Below are positions 34,221-43,229 of a DNA stretch of 53,986 bases, one piece after another. A model generated the notes under the pieces. That model searched no databases and was not told where the DNA came from. It saw only the letters and a list, made by a program, of their open reading frames with translations. Both the position numbers and the translations under genes were made by a program. Source of the DNA: Roseivirga sp. UBA6061 (lineage in GTDB: Bacteria > Bacteroidota > Bacteroidia > Cytophagales > Cyclobacteriaceae); the NCBI GenBank assembly GCA_002427745.1, contig DIYF01000013.1:1-53986 (forward strand), written 5' to 3'. Each line of letters opens with the position of its first letter. Within the stretch, counting starts at the first letter, position 1.

Positions 34221-37200
34221 TCAGGGAACGGCAACCATCACGCTTTCCGTTATCTGCCTGTACAATGCTGCCATGGTACTCACTGTTAAATCCAGCTGAT
34301 CCTTCTTATGCTGTGCACTGATAAAAAACCTTAACCTGGCCGAGTTCAGCGGGACTCCGGGATATACAATAGGCTGCACATTGATGCCTGCCTGATTCAA
34401 CCCGGCATATAACTGAAGACACACCGTCTCGTCTCCGATGTGCACCGGCACCACGGGCGTATCTTTACTCAGCCCGATTTTAAACCCGTTTTCCTTTAGC
34501 AGACCAATGAAATAACTGACGTTGTCATAGAGCTTATTCAGTCTTTGTGGTTCCTTGCGCAGAAGTCTGACAGAAGCCAAAGCCGCTGCTGCGTTGGCGG
34601 GAGTCATACCCGTAGTATAGATAAATCCGGGAGTGGTATACTTCAGGTAATTGATCAGAGCAGCATCACCTGCGATAAAACCACCACAGCTACCAAAAGC
34701 CTTGCTCAACCCTCCCATCAGGATATCCACCTCCTTAGGGTCTACCCCATGATATTCACAGATACCCCGGCCTGTCTTACCCAGGATACCTGCTGACAAG
34801 CACTCGTCTACCATGAGCAACGCTTTATGCTTGTGTTTTAACAGCACAAACTCATGAAGGGGGGCTATATCTCCATCCATGCTGAAGATACCTTCGGTAA
34901 ACAACAAAACACGCTTGTAGTTATGCCTTACCTTTTCCAGAATCTGGTCAGCTTCTCTGAAGTCATTATGTTTGAAAGGTCGCGTGGCAGCTCCTGCCAG
35001 CTCGGCTCCCTGCAACAAACTATTGTGAGCCAGCTCATCGTAGAGTATGAGATCATCTTTCCCGAAAAGGTGCCCCACCGTGGATACATTGGCGGTATTT
35101 CCGCCCACAAAAGTCAGTGCGGCTTCCTTGCCAAAAAAATCTGCTATTTCCCGCTCAAGCTCCAGGTGCAATGGGCGCTCACCGGTGATAATTCTGCTGG
35201 CCGAGACACTCGAACCATAGGTGTTAATCGCCTGGTTTATGCCTGAAAGAACAGCAGGGTCTTCACAAACGCCCAGGTAGTTGTTTGACGAAAAATTAAC
35301 GTAAGTGCGTCCGTCTATACTGGTAGTATCGGAGTTTATTCCTTCGTGTAAGGTGAAATACGGGTTCGGAATCCCCATAGACGCCAGCTCCCTTTGCCTT
35401 TGTTCCAGCTCAGCAATCTCGGGCCATTCCTTAAAATCCTGTAAGTCAGAGGTGAGACGGACCTCCTGTTTTTCTTCTTCTTCAATACTGTTCGCTCCTG
35501 CCAGCTGATCAAGACAAAAATCCAGCTCGGCCTCTGAAAAGCTTGAGCTCAATTCTCTGAAGCTTACCAACCTGGCCAGAAAGTCTGTCATTTTATTGAA
35601 AGAGTCATAATTCTCGAGGAAATTCTGTGGCAACCTTATTCCCAAAACGGTTTCCAGCTCATGGATAATCACTACGAGCTGTACTGAATCCAAACCGTAA
35701 GAACTAAGAGGGCTGTCTTCTCCGTTTGCCTCAATGCTAACTCCGGTTTCTCTTTTAATAATCGCTTTCAGGGTGGCTTTGACCTTTTTCCGCATTTCAT
35801 CTCCCTCTCCTTCAGAAAAGTCGGCAATGATAAGCTCCTCCTCAGTGTCGACTACCGGCCTTCGCCAGCTGTGTACAGGATCAATACTACCCTGAGCAAA
35901 AATCTCTCTGGTGGCATATCGCTTTATTTTTCCGCTCGATGTCACGGGTACCATCCGCGGCATATAGAAATCGAGCGCATATAGCTGTACCTGAAATTGA
36001 GTGGCCACCACTCCTTTAATCAGGTCGGTCAATTCCGGTAACCGACCCGTTTTAAGCTGTGTTCTTTTTAGCTCAATTACCACAGCCAATTCTTCCTGGT
36101 GTTCCTGATCTACAGAAAAGGCAACCACCTTGTTGTTGCTTAGTAAGTCAGAAGACTCTCTTATAGCGTGCTCTATGTCCTCAGGGAAGTAGTTCTTACC
36201 CCGAATAATGATCATATCTTTAATGCGACCGTTAATGTAGAGGTCTCCATCTCTCAGACAACCCATATCTCCGGTATTGAAGAATCTCTTACCATCATCA
36301 AGACTTCTGAAAGCCTTTTCGGTTTTTTCCTCATCCTTATAATACCCGGATGTCACACCCTCTCCATGGATAAAGATCACCCCGGTCTCACCTTCTTCCA
36401 CAGGCTCAAAAGTTTCCGGATCTAAGATCTGTACTTCACACTCATCTGCTACCTTACCACAACTCACCATATCTTCATTCCTGACAAGCTCATCAGCATA
36501 GTGGCCTCCTGAGACATATAAGGTAGCTTCTGCCATGCCAAAGCAGGGGTAAAAAGACTCCTTCTTAAATCCACAGTCCTTAAATGCTTCGTAAAACCGG
36601 TCAATCGTCTGCTTACGCACAGGTTCGGCTCCGTTAAAAGCCACCCGCCAGGAACTGAGATCGAGGTCTTTCTTGTCTTCTTCTTTGATTCGCTCTGCAC
36701 ACAGATCATAGGCAAAATTAGGTCCTCCGCTGGAAGTGGCCTGATAGTGACTAATGGCCTGAAGCCATCTCAATGGTTGCTGAATAAAGTAGACCGACCC
36801 CATCAGCACAACCGGGAAATTTGTATAGAAAGGCTGCATTATTCCGCCTATCAGCCCCATATCATGGTAAGGAGGCAACCACACCACACCCCGGCTGTTC
36901 TTGTCATGACCAAAGTTCTCTCTGATCACTTCGAAATTACTGAGCATGTTGGCATGACTGATCTTTACGCCTTTGGGAGTTCCTGTGGAACCGGATGTGA
37001 ATTGAAGCAGGGCCAGATCATCCGGCTTTACTTCCACTGAAGGTAAGCCTGAACTGGTAACAAACTGATCAGACTCTATATCAAGGGCCAGTACTCTTAT
37101 ACCCCAATCACTCAGTCCCTTGTCTTCAAGTCCCTTTTTTATCCTTTCAGTAGTCAGAATGGTGGCCGCACTGGTATGTTTCAAAACCGCCATGAATGTC

Positions 37201-37511
37201 TCAAGGTTGGGTCCCCTCTTACCCGGAGGGTATAGGGGTATGGCAACAAGGGCGGAACTCATGCAGGCAAACAAGGCCTTGACATAAAGCAGGCCGGAAG
37301 GAAGTACTATCAGTACGAGGTTGTTTGCCGGTGTGCCATCTGAATAAATACGGCCCAAAATCTGCTTAACTCCTTCACCCAGTTCCCTGTTCGAAAGGGG
37401 GCGTTCTTCTCCGTTTACCTCGTCCAGAAAAGTATATATGACCTTGTCAGGCTCATATTGAATTCTCTCATTAAATATTTCAGCAACGGTGGAATAGGAT
37501 GATGAAGCCAT
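34221..37511 (-). CDS. Fatty-acyl-AMP ligase / acyl carrier protein / alpha-oxoamine synthase fusion
   Basis: The 1096-residue protein joins three domains. Residues ~1-585 are a FAAL with FTSGSTGTPKG (171-181), YHDMGLIGG and SGGPNFAYDLC, which are FAAL hallmarks. Residues ~590-650 are a carrier protein with phosphopantetheine Ser609 in GLDSVQL. Residues ~700-1096 are an alpha-oxoamine synthase (AONS/serine palmitoyltransferase family) with stacking H829, PLP lysine K937 in GLSKAFG, and aspartate D902 in VDECLSAG, where the usual DEAH histidine is Leu905 (C904 and L905 replace A-H). It should activate a fatty acid, load it on the carrier and condense it with an amino acid with loss of CO2 to a 2-amino-3-keto product. 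It is the first gene of the operon. Confidence 0.93.
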   Translation of the reverse strand: MASSSYSTVAEIFNERIQYEPDKVIYTFLDEVNGEERPLSNRELGEGVKQILGRIYSDGTPANNLVLIVLPSGLLYVKALFACMSSALVAIPLYPPGKRGPNLETFMAVLKHTSAATILTTERIKKGLEDKGLSDWGIRVLALDIESDQFVTSSGLPSVEVKPDDLALLQFTSGSTGTPKGVKISHANMLSNFEVIRENFGHDKNSRGVVWLPPYHDMGLIGGIMQPFYTNFPVVLMGSVYFIQQPLRWLQAISHYQATSSGGPNFAYDLCAERIKEEDKKDLDLSSWRVAFNGAEPVRKQTIDRFYEAFKDCGFKKESFYPCFGMAEATLYVSGGHYADELVRNEDMVSCGKVADECEVQILDPETFEPVEEGETGVIFIHGEGVTSGYYKDEEKTEKAFRSLDDGKRFFNTGDMGCLRDGDLYINGRIKDMIIIRGKNYFPEDIEHAIRESSDLLSNNKVVAFSVDQEHQEELAVVIELKRTQLKTGRLPELTDLIKGVVATQFQVQLYALDFYMPRMVPVTSSGKIKRYATREIFAQGSIDPVHSWRRPVVDTEEELIIADFSEGEGDEMRKKVKATLKAIIKRETGVSIEANGEDSPLSSYGLDSVQLVVIIHELETVLGIRLPQNFLENYDSFNKMTDFLARLVSFRELSSSFSEAELDFCLDQLAGANSIEEEEKQEVRLTSDLQDFKEWPEIAELEQRQRELASMGIPNPYFTLHEGINSDTTSIDGRTYVNFSSNNYLGVCEDPAVLSGINQAINTYGSSVSASRIITGERPLHLELEREIADFFGKEAALTFVGGNTANVSTVGHLFGKDDLILYDELAHNSLLQGAELAGAATRPFKHNDFREADQILEKVRHNYKRVLLFTEGIFSMDGDIAPLHEFVLLKHKHKALLMVDECLSAGILGKTGRGICEYHGVDPKEVDILMGGLSKAFGSCGGFIAGDAALINYLKYTTPGFIYTTGMTPANAAAALASVRLLRKEPQRLNKLYDNVSYFIGLLKENGFKIGLSKDTPVVPVHIGDETVCLQLYAGLNQAGINVQPIVYPGVPLNSARLRFFISAQHKKDQLDLTVSTMAALYRQITESVMVAVP

Positions 37512-37802
37512 GGAGGGGATTGAGGTTAGGGTGCCAAACAGACAGCTCTGGGCTGCTCTTGATCTCTTTGACTTTTTTATAAAAAATTGGTTTCTCTAAT
37601 GCCTTAATTTAATCTTATCCCACGATAAAATTAAAGTTTTTTGACAAATTAAATTTCACCTCAAAACGAAAAACAGAGTAAAAATCAATGAAAAGAGGGC
37701 GATATGATCGAATTATCAGTAAGAAATATCTGATTCATTAAAACAAATAAATATTTATAAATAATATAAATTATAGTAAAAATGAGCCTGTAGAGTAGTA
37801 AG
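37512..37802. other. AT-rich intergenic region of 291 bp, likely promoter of the FAAL operon
   Basis: No gene is seen. The stretch 37730-37785 is strongly A/T-rich (AATAAATATTTATAAATAA). It also receives the end of the minus-strand gene at 37803. No exact TAnnTTTG box could be assigned. Confidence 0.45.
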
Positions 37803-38354
37803 CTAAAAGTTAAACTGGTCCGTCCTATCCCCTTTTTCGGGGCAATCGCAAGGTTCCGGAGTTTCCCCGAAGGTCATCCACCAGCACTCACCCAATATAG
37901 AGCTATAGATAACTTCTATCTCCATTCTGTCGAGTTGATCAATGAACTTGTAGGTGTCTGGTATCCAGGGAAGCCGTATCAGATGCTTATCATAACCAGG
38001 TTCTAAAACCGTCTGGTTAATGCCATTGACGCTGTAGTTGTTATAGTTGAACTTGTATTTGGGCCCTACGGTTTGCTCAAAGAGCTGATGAAGACTGTCC
38101 AGCGGCTCCCCGTCTACTCGCAGGATAAGCGATTCAATCTTAGCCGGCCCAATGCCCTTATTCATAGCCGAGATCGCAAACCCCTCAGCATTATAGTTCT
38201 GACCAATCAGCAAATAAGGCCATACAGAAGCCTCCTGTTGGGTTCGCATGATCCTGACTTCATAAAACGAAACTACCAGAGCACAAATACTGATCAGGAT
38301 AGCCGTGTAAGCCACAATCCGATCAGCATTAAACTTCTTTTTGGGAGAACTCAT
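37803..38354 (-). CDS. Membrane-anchored protein of unknown function
   Basis: The 183-residue protein has one N-terminal helix (YTAILISICALVVSFYEV) and a soluble part with an aspartate/asparagine-rich core (IGQNYNAEGFAISAMNKGIGPAK). It ends in a cysteine-containing tail (CWWMTFGETPEPCDCPE). The C-x-C and two further cysteines may bind a metal or form disulphides. No family is recognised. It lies downstream of the DoxX-like gene on the same strand. Confidence 0.65.
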   Translation of the reverse strand: MSSPKKKFNADRIVAYTAILISICALVVSFYEVRIMRTQQEASVWPYLLIGQNYNAEGFAISAMNKGIGPAKIESLILRVDGEPLDSLHQLFEQTVGPKYKFNYNNYSVNGINQTVLEPGYDKHLIRLPWIPDTYKFIDQLDRMEIEVIYSSILGECWWMTFGETPEPCDCPEKGDRTDQFNF

Positions 38355-38435
38355 AGAGGAGTAAAAAAATATACTATGAAACTCCGCAAGGGATGTTTTG
38401 TTTGATCAGATCTGCTTGCCTGAAAGAGATGGTTT

Positions 38436-38888
38436 TCAAAAGAGCCTGGATTCAGGCCACTTTCGATGTAGCAGCCTGTCAAATCCATAAGCCCGGCCCG
38501 GCTTCCCCAGATACACCAGTATCATAAGTACGATCAGCATAAGATGTTGTATCAAAGCACCATTCATCAACCCATAATTTACCAGTAAAAAGATGCCTGC
38601 CAGAGAGCTGAGCCTGGATAAGGTACCTGACAAAAACGAGACCCCGATCAGAAGCTCTCCCCAGCCTACCAACTGAGCAAACAGCGCTTTATTCGGAATC
38701 ACCACCTCTCTTAGAAATGGCCTGTAAAAGGGAATCGTCTGTTCATTGGCCAGGGCTTGCAGCAGAACTTGTTCGAGGTACCCTGATGGTTCCTCCCGTG
38801 TCACTCCGAACCAGCCACTGACAGCCCACATTGCTCCCAATAAGACCATCAATGAGATCACTCCCATTTTTCTGATTTTTGATTTCAT
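38436..38888 (-). CDS. DoxX-like membrane protein
   Basis: The start is set at ATG 38888 (MKSKIRKMGV); an upstream ATG at 38951 would add a Cys-rich stretch that does not belong to the family. The ~150-residue protein has four hydrophobic helices and the DoxX features A-Q-L-V-G-W-G-E-L-L-I-G-V-S and a GKPGRAYGFDRLL C-terminal segment. DoxX proteins are small quinone-linked or integral membrane proteins of unclear exact role. It is transcribed divergently from the ToxR-like regulator, 130 bp away. Confidence 0.75.
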   Translation of the reverse strand: MKSKIRKMGVISLMVLLGAMWAVSGWFGVTREEPSGYLEQVLLQALANEQTIPFYRPFLREVVIPNKALFAQLVGWGELLIGVSFLSGTLSRLSSLAGIFLLVNYGLMNGALIQHLMLIVLMILVYLGKPGRAYGFDRLLHRKWPESRLF

Positions 38889-39019
38889 AGTCCGCATTTT
38901 GCCACAACTATGCTTTTTAGGGCATAAGGGACAAAAATGGTAGCTGAACATTTTCTGAACATCCTCATTGAAAGGCTAAAGAGGCTTAAAGGGTCTCCAT
39001 AATTCGTATTTTAGTTGAA

Positions 39020-39448
39020 GTGAGAAAGGAGATAGTCATTACAGTTTTCGGAAAAAGAGTGGACCTGGAAAAAAACGCAATTCACTCGAAAGGGAAAGCG
39101 ACCAGAATTCAACCAAGATTGATTCAGCTTCTGAGAATCCTCTATCAGGAGAGAGGAAAAGTAGTGAGGAAGGAGGTTCTGATGAAAAGCGTCTGGCCCG
39201 ATACCATCGTAACGGAAGACTCTCTTACCAAAGCCATTTCCAAGCTAAGGAGCCTCCTGGATTCAGGGCTGAAAACATCCAGTATTCAAACCGTCAGTGG
39301 TGTAGGCTACTCTTTGCGAAAACCCCGATTGGTACAATATTTAAGGCAGCAAAGGCTCACCATAGCCCTCAGTTCAGTCATTATCCTGCTACTCTATGTT
39401 CTTCTGGGTTCCGGTATTGTGCAGTGGGTTGCCGCTCTGAACAGCTGA
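39020..39448 (+). CDS. ToxR/CadC-like membrane-anchored winged-helix regulator without sensor domain
   Basis: The start is GTG 39020. The 142-residue protein has an OmpR/PhoB-type winged helix (residues ~10-98: RIQPRLIQLLRIL, VVRKEVLMKSVWPD, LTKAISKLRSLL, IQTVSGVGYSL). One C-terminal membrane helix (LTIALSSVIILLLYVLLG) is followed by only about ten residues. In ToxR or CadC a periplasmic sensor domain would follow; here it is missing. It may signal through partner proteins, be constitutive, or sense the membrane itself. It lies divergent to the DoxX-like gene and just before a helical protein gene. Confidence 0.8.
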   Translation: MRKEIVITVFGKRVDLEKNAIHSKGKATRIQPRLIQLLRILYQERGKVVRKEVLMKSVWPDTIVTEDSLTKAISKLRSLLDSGLKTSSIQTVSGVGYSLRKPRLVQYLRQQRLTIALSSVIILLLYVLLGSGIVQWVAALNS

Positions 39449-39474
39449 TAAACATGTAATATATTCCTAAAACT

Positions 39475-40035
39475 ATGTCTGACTGGACTTCCGAAAAACT
39501 TTCACGCTTCGAGTATTTAAAATCTCTAGAAGATAAAGAGACGCTTTCTACGGAAGAGGTCGATCAGCTGATATGGTTTGGTATTATGGAGCGTGACCCG
39601 AGTATCAATGGTGACTTCATCAAACCCTGTATCAGAGTGCTGGGGGCAGAAAGCGTAAGCAGGAAAATACTGGTATACTATGCATCCTCCGATTTCGTGG
39701 AAAAGGTGGGAGCACTCAAGCTGCTATATTGGGTAAAAGAAGAAGTTTATGATGATCATGATGACATCATTGAAGAAGCAGTAACTAACAATCGCAATGA
39801 ATACACATTCAGGAAGAAAATACTCTTACCCGAGCTCAGGCATTGTAAGCACCCGGTAATATGCTATTTTTTTGCCTGGGCTCTGAGGTCTGAGGATATG
39901 CCAAAGCATCTTTTCTCACAGAAAATTGAAGGAACAGACGCGTTATTCAGAGCCGTAAAAGATAAAAAGCAGCACCTGGCAGATTTTATAAAGCTGTACC
40001 CGGAATACACTGAAAACGCTGTCAAAAACCGGTAA
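39475..40035 (+). CDS. Helical protein of unknown function
   Basis: The 186-residue cytoplasmic protein is helical and acidic, with LSRFEYLKSLEDKETLS and a VEEV-type pattern. Possible HEAT-like helices lie around residues 40-130, and there is a CFYFFAWALR-like hydrophobic segment (HPVICYFFAWALRS). No family is recognised. The stop codon is directly followed by the start of the DKNYY gene. Confidence 0.65.
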   Translation: MSDWTSEKLSRFEYLKSLEDKETLSTEEVDQLIWFGIMERDPSINGDFIKPCIRVLGAESVSRKILVYYASSDFVEKVGALKLLYWVKEEVYDDHDDIIEEAVTNNRNEYTFRKKILLPELRHCKHPVICYFFAWALRSEDMPKHLFSQKIEGTDALFRAVKDKKQHLADFIKLYPEYTENAVKNR

Positions 40036-40617
40036 ATGAAAACAATAGCCGTCATATGCCTGGCATTATGCACCTTTCAGCTCCAAAGGCAGGTTGCCCC
40101 TGGGCAGACTATCTCTTTCAAAAAACTTAAGTGTGGGCTTTATGTGAATAGTACCGGAGATATTGGCTTTAAGAGTTCTGCTTTAGTCGATGATCAGGGA
40201 AATCGCAAAACCGTCTACCAGACGCATGTATGGTTAATGGAAGATAACGAGGAACATCCGGAACAACCGGTTCCTTTAAAGCAGGTGGTAGATACGGCCA
40301 CTTTCCAGATACTCAACACCTTTTATGCAAAAGACCAAAACTACCTCTATGCCATATTCTATACCTCCAGCGGGGCTGTTTTTAATGTGACAAAACAAGT
40401 AGATACTGATGCATTCAAAGCGCTGGGGAAAAGCTGTTACGGGGCAACAAGTGAGCATATATATTACAGAACAGATGTAATGAAAATGGTGGATACCCCT
40501 ACATTCAGGGTTATCAAAGGCACTGAAAATGCTGCTCTGGATAAAAACAACTACTATCTGAATGGAGAAATACTATCAGCCGAAGATGCCCTTGCTATGG
40601 GATTTAAGAAGAACTAA
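40036..40617 (+). CDS. DKNYY-family exported protein
   Basis: The 193-residue protein starts directly after the previous stop and begins with a short hydrophobic segment (IAVICLALCTFQL). Repeated DKNYY-like units are seen: FYAKDQNYLYA, YGATSEHIYYR and LDKNNYYLNGE. These units, with tyrosines at a fixed spacing, form an extended beta-rich fold. The role is unknown; such proteins are common in envelope gene neighbourhoods. Confidence 0.75.
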   Translation: MKTIAVICLALCTFQLQRQVAPGQTISFKKLKCGLYVNSTGDIGFKSSALVDDQGNRKTVYQTHVWLMEDNEEHPEQPVPLKQVVDTATFQILNTFYAKDQNYLYAIFYTSSGAVFNVTKQVDTDAFKALGKSCYGATSEHIYYRTDVMKMVDTPTFRVIKGTENAALDKNNYYLNGEILSAEDALAMGFKKN

Positions 40618-40621
40618 AGGC

Positions 40622-41434
40622 ATGAAAAACTATCTGGTAACTCTGTGCCTGGTCTTCGTTAGCATCATAAGCTGTACCATTCCCCAACAGGAATCCACTC
40701 CCACCATCCACTCAGATTATGTCAATGACGACTTTGAATTGTATATCGATCTTCCGGCAGACTACTCTTCCGCAAAAGAGTACTCCCTGGTATTCTACAT
40801 GGATGCTAACCTGAAGCTGGGTACTGAAATCAGAAGACAGATCAGACTCGAACAGAATATCCGGCACCTGGAAGAAGTGATCTTCATAGGCATTGGCCAT
40901 ATTGGCAATTACCGGACTTTAAGAAGAAGAGATTTCATTCCTCCTGAATTCACGGATGGCCGGTTTATTCAGAGTAAAGCGGAAAACTTTGGCCATGCCG
41001 ACAACTTCTATAAATTCCTGACGCTTGAGCTCATTCCCCTGATCAATGAGCAATACCCCAATAATGGCCGTTTCAGCTATATAGGTCATTCGTTCAGTGG
41101 ACTCTTTGCTTTCTACTGTCTCTTCCAGCCAGAGATTATCTTCACAAACCACATAGCCCTCAGCCCCTCTCTTTGGGTTAACTATGACAACATCTTCGAG
41201 CTGGAAGCCTTTGCAAGTACGGGTAGGCCGGAAAAAGACACCTATCTGTACCATGCAGCCGGAACTGGTGAGTGGGCCAACAAAGTGCTCTCCACCTCCA
41301 GGAGAATGAAGGAAGTTCTTGAAAAACGAGCCTATCCCAGGCTAGACTACCAGTACATAGAGCACAAGGGCAAAGGCCACAATGGTGTGGTGCCGGTCTC
41401 CCTTGAATATGTTTTGAAGAATACAGATTTTTGA
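40622..41434 (+). CDS. Lipoprotein esterase (esterase D / enterochelin esterase-like)
   Basis: The start is ATG 40622, giving a lipoprotein signal (VFVSIISC); an earlier in-frame codon lies inside the DKNYY gene and is rejected. The 270-residue alpha/beta-hydrolase has nucleophile S157 in IGHSFSG, a preceding oxyanion region VFYMDANLK and a C-terminal H-N-G-V near the active-site His. This is the PF00756-like fold of siderophore and acyl esterases. The substrate is unknown. It follows the DKNYY gene by 4 bp. Confidence 0.85.
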   Translation: MKNYLVTLCLVFVSIISCTIPQQESTPTIHSDYVNDDFELYIDLPADYSSAKEYSLVFYMDANLKLGTEIRRQIRLEQNIRHLEEVIFIGIGHIGNYRTLRRRDFIPPEFTDGRFIQSKAENFGHADNFYKFLTLELIPLINEQYPNNGRFSYIGHSFSGLFAFYCLFQPEIIFTNHIALSPSLWVNYDNIFELEAFASTGRPEKDTYLYHAAGTGEWANKVLSTSRRMKEVLEKRAYPRLDYQYIEHKGKGHNGVVPVSLEYVLKNTDF

Positions 41435-41443
41435 AATCGATTA

Positions 41444-41956
41444 ATGAGCTTCTTCCAGGGATACAGATCACAGTACGTTTACAACACCATCTTACTGGAT
41501 GCAAAAGCTGCCGACATCTGGCAGGAAATCACCAATGTGAAGGTAGATCAATTCCGGTTTCCCCTTCTCCTATCTTTGCTGGGTATCCCCAAACCACTAT
41601 CTGCCGAAGTAATGGTAGAAGGAGTTGGCGGCTACCGGGAAGCCACCTTTTCTAACAAGGCACAGTTCAAACAGGAAATACTGGAATGGGATCTACACAG
41701 GAAGTACCGGTTCCGCTTTAATCCTACAACCAATTTCAGGGTTGGCCATTTCATGAACCTGGCCAAAGGCCCTTTTCAGATTGAAACCGGGGGTTATGAA
41801 CTTCTCCGGGAAGGTGAGCAGATCAGGCTGGTACTATCGAGCAACTATCAACTTCATGGCTTGACAGGAAAGGTCATGCATCTCTCCTTTCGTTTGGTGG
41901 TTTACCACTTTCAGAAATATCTGCTGAAGGGAATAGCAAGGAATCTCGCACAATAA
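41444..41956 (+). CDS. SRPBCC-like (START-fold) protein
   Basis: The 170-residue protein begins 9 bp after the esterase gene. Its pattern of strand, two helices, a long beta-sheet (EATFSNKAQFKQEILEWD; RFRFNPTTNFRVG) and a C-terminal helix (LSFRLVVYHFQKYLLKGIA) suggests a START/SRPBCC hydrophobic-ligand pocket. The fold call is moderate. It is probably in one operon with the esterase. Confidence 0.55.
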   Translation: MSFFQGYRSQYVYNTILLDAKAADIWQEITNVKVDQFRFPLLLSLLGIPKPLSAEVMVEGVGGYREATFSNKAQFKQEILEWDLHRKYRFRFNPTTNFRVGHFMNLAKGPFQIETGGYELLREGEQIRLVLSSNYQLHGLTGKVMHLSFRLVVYHFQKYLLKGIARNLAQ

Positions 41957-41986
41957 TAGTACCCCTGTCGAATGACGTGATAAGCA

Positions 41987-43216
41987 TCAAAGTCTCCCAG
42001 TCCTGCTCAAAATGGCATTGGCCAGAACATTCGCTCCATTTTCCAAATCATCAGGCTGTGTATACTCCTTTACATTATGGCTGATACCTGCCACACTGGG
42101 TACAAAAATCATCGCGGCAGGGCAAACAGCAGCCACCATCTGTGCATCATGTCCCGCACCACTCGGCATTTGTTTAACTGAGAGCCCCAGGTCTTTAGCA
42201 CCATCAGCCACCAGCTTTACAATAGACGGATCAAAGTGTACAGGCGCAAAACGCACCATCTCTTCTCTTTCCAGTGACAAACCTGCCTCCAGTACCACAG
42301 CATTGATTTTCTGGTCAATGTCTGTCTGCCCCTGCTTCAGTGCCTCATAATCAACACTGCGCAAATCCAGCGTAAAGTGCGCCCGCTCTGGTACGATATT
42401 TATCGCATTCGGCTCAAAGCTTATGGTCCCCACCGTGGTCAGCACTTTGCTATCGGCCCTTCTGGCATAGTCGCCTATGTAGTGCATTACTTCGCTGGCG
42501 GCATAACCGGCATCCTTGCGGTACCTGATCGGAGTCGTTCCGGCATGGTTAGCCTGCCCGTGAATCATGTAGCGGGTCCAGTAGATGCCCTGTACCATTT
42601 CCACAGCCCCGATATCCGTCTTTTCCAACTCCAGTGTAGGTCCCTGCTCAATATGCAATTCCAGAAAACTATCCAGCTTCAGACTTCCACAGGGCATATC
42701 TCCCTTATAGCCGATAGCCTCCAGTTGATTGCCCACGGTGTGCTCCGGATTATCATAAGCCGGGCTTTCCAGGATTTCTTCAAGCAGTTCCGGATGAGCC
42801 AGGACATGGCTTCCCATCATATCCGGAGCAAATCGCACTCCCTCCTCATTGGTGAAATTGATCAGTGCAATCGGCTTCTCTGTGCTAATGTTTTGGTCGT
42901 TCAGGCTCTGAATCACCTCCAGGCCAGCCAGTACTCCCAGGGCACCATCGTAGCGACCACCCTGATATACCGTATCGAGGTGAGAGCCCATGGCCACCGG
43001 AGGCACATCCCGCTCACCCTGACGGATACCGATCATATTACCGATCTGGTCTATGGAAACAACAAGACCTGCCTCCAGCATTTGTTGCTTCAGCAGGTCT
43101 CTTGCTGTCTTATCTTCTTCCGACAGGGCTATCCGCTCAACACCCGTCTCCTGCGCCTGACCGATTTGCCCATAGCGCTGAAGGTTATCGAGAAGCCGCT
43201 GCCGATTAATGTTCAT
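41987..43216 (-). CDS. M20-family Zn amidohydrolase (N-carbamoyl-amino acid hydrolase / allantoate amidohydrolase-like)
   Basis: The 409-residue protein carries the metal-binding motif GSHLDT (H79, D81), D90 in RYDGALG, E124-E125 in TNEEGVRF, H188 in ELHIEQG and the C-terminal GAGHDAQ. It should remove the carbamoyl group of an amino acid or of allantoate. Its gene starts 13 bp after the metG stop, on the same strand, so they may be co-transcribed, although no functional link is known. Which substrate is used cannot be told from the sequence. Confidence 0.92.
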   Translation of the reverse strand: MNINRQRLLDNLQRYGQIGQAQETGVERIALSEEDKTARDLLKQQMLEAGLVVSIDQIGNMIGIRQGERDVPPVAMGSHLDTVYQGGRYDGALGVLAGLEVIQSLNDQNISTEKPIALINFTNEEGVRFAPDMMGSHVLAHPELLEEILESPAYDNPEHTVGNQLEAIGYKGDMPCGSLKLDSFLELHIEQGPTLELEKTDIGAVEMVQGIYWTRYMIHGQANHAGTTPIRYRKDAGYAASEVMHYIGDYARRADSKVLTTVGTISFEPNAINIVPERAHFTLDLRSVDYEALKQGQTDIDQKINAVVLEAGLSLEREEMVRFAPVHFDPSIVKLVADGAKDLGLSVKQMPSGAGHDAQMVAAVCPAAMIFVPSVAGISHNVKEYTQPDDLENGANVLANAILSRTGRL

Positions 43217-43229
43217 AAAGCCCTTATCA

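Noticed and set aside
34221..37511. Capnine/sulfonolipid synthase (cysteate acyltransferase)
   Set aside because: Those enzymes are stand-alone oxoamine synthases using acyl-CoA; this protein is fused to FAAL and ACP and has a DECL motif.
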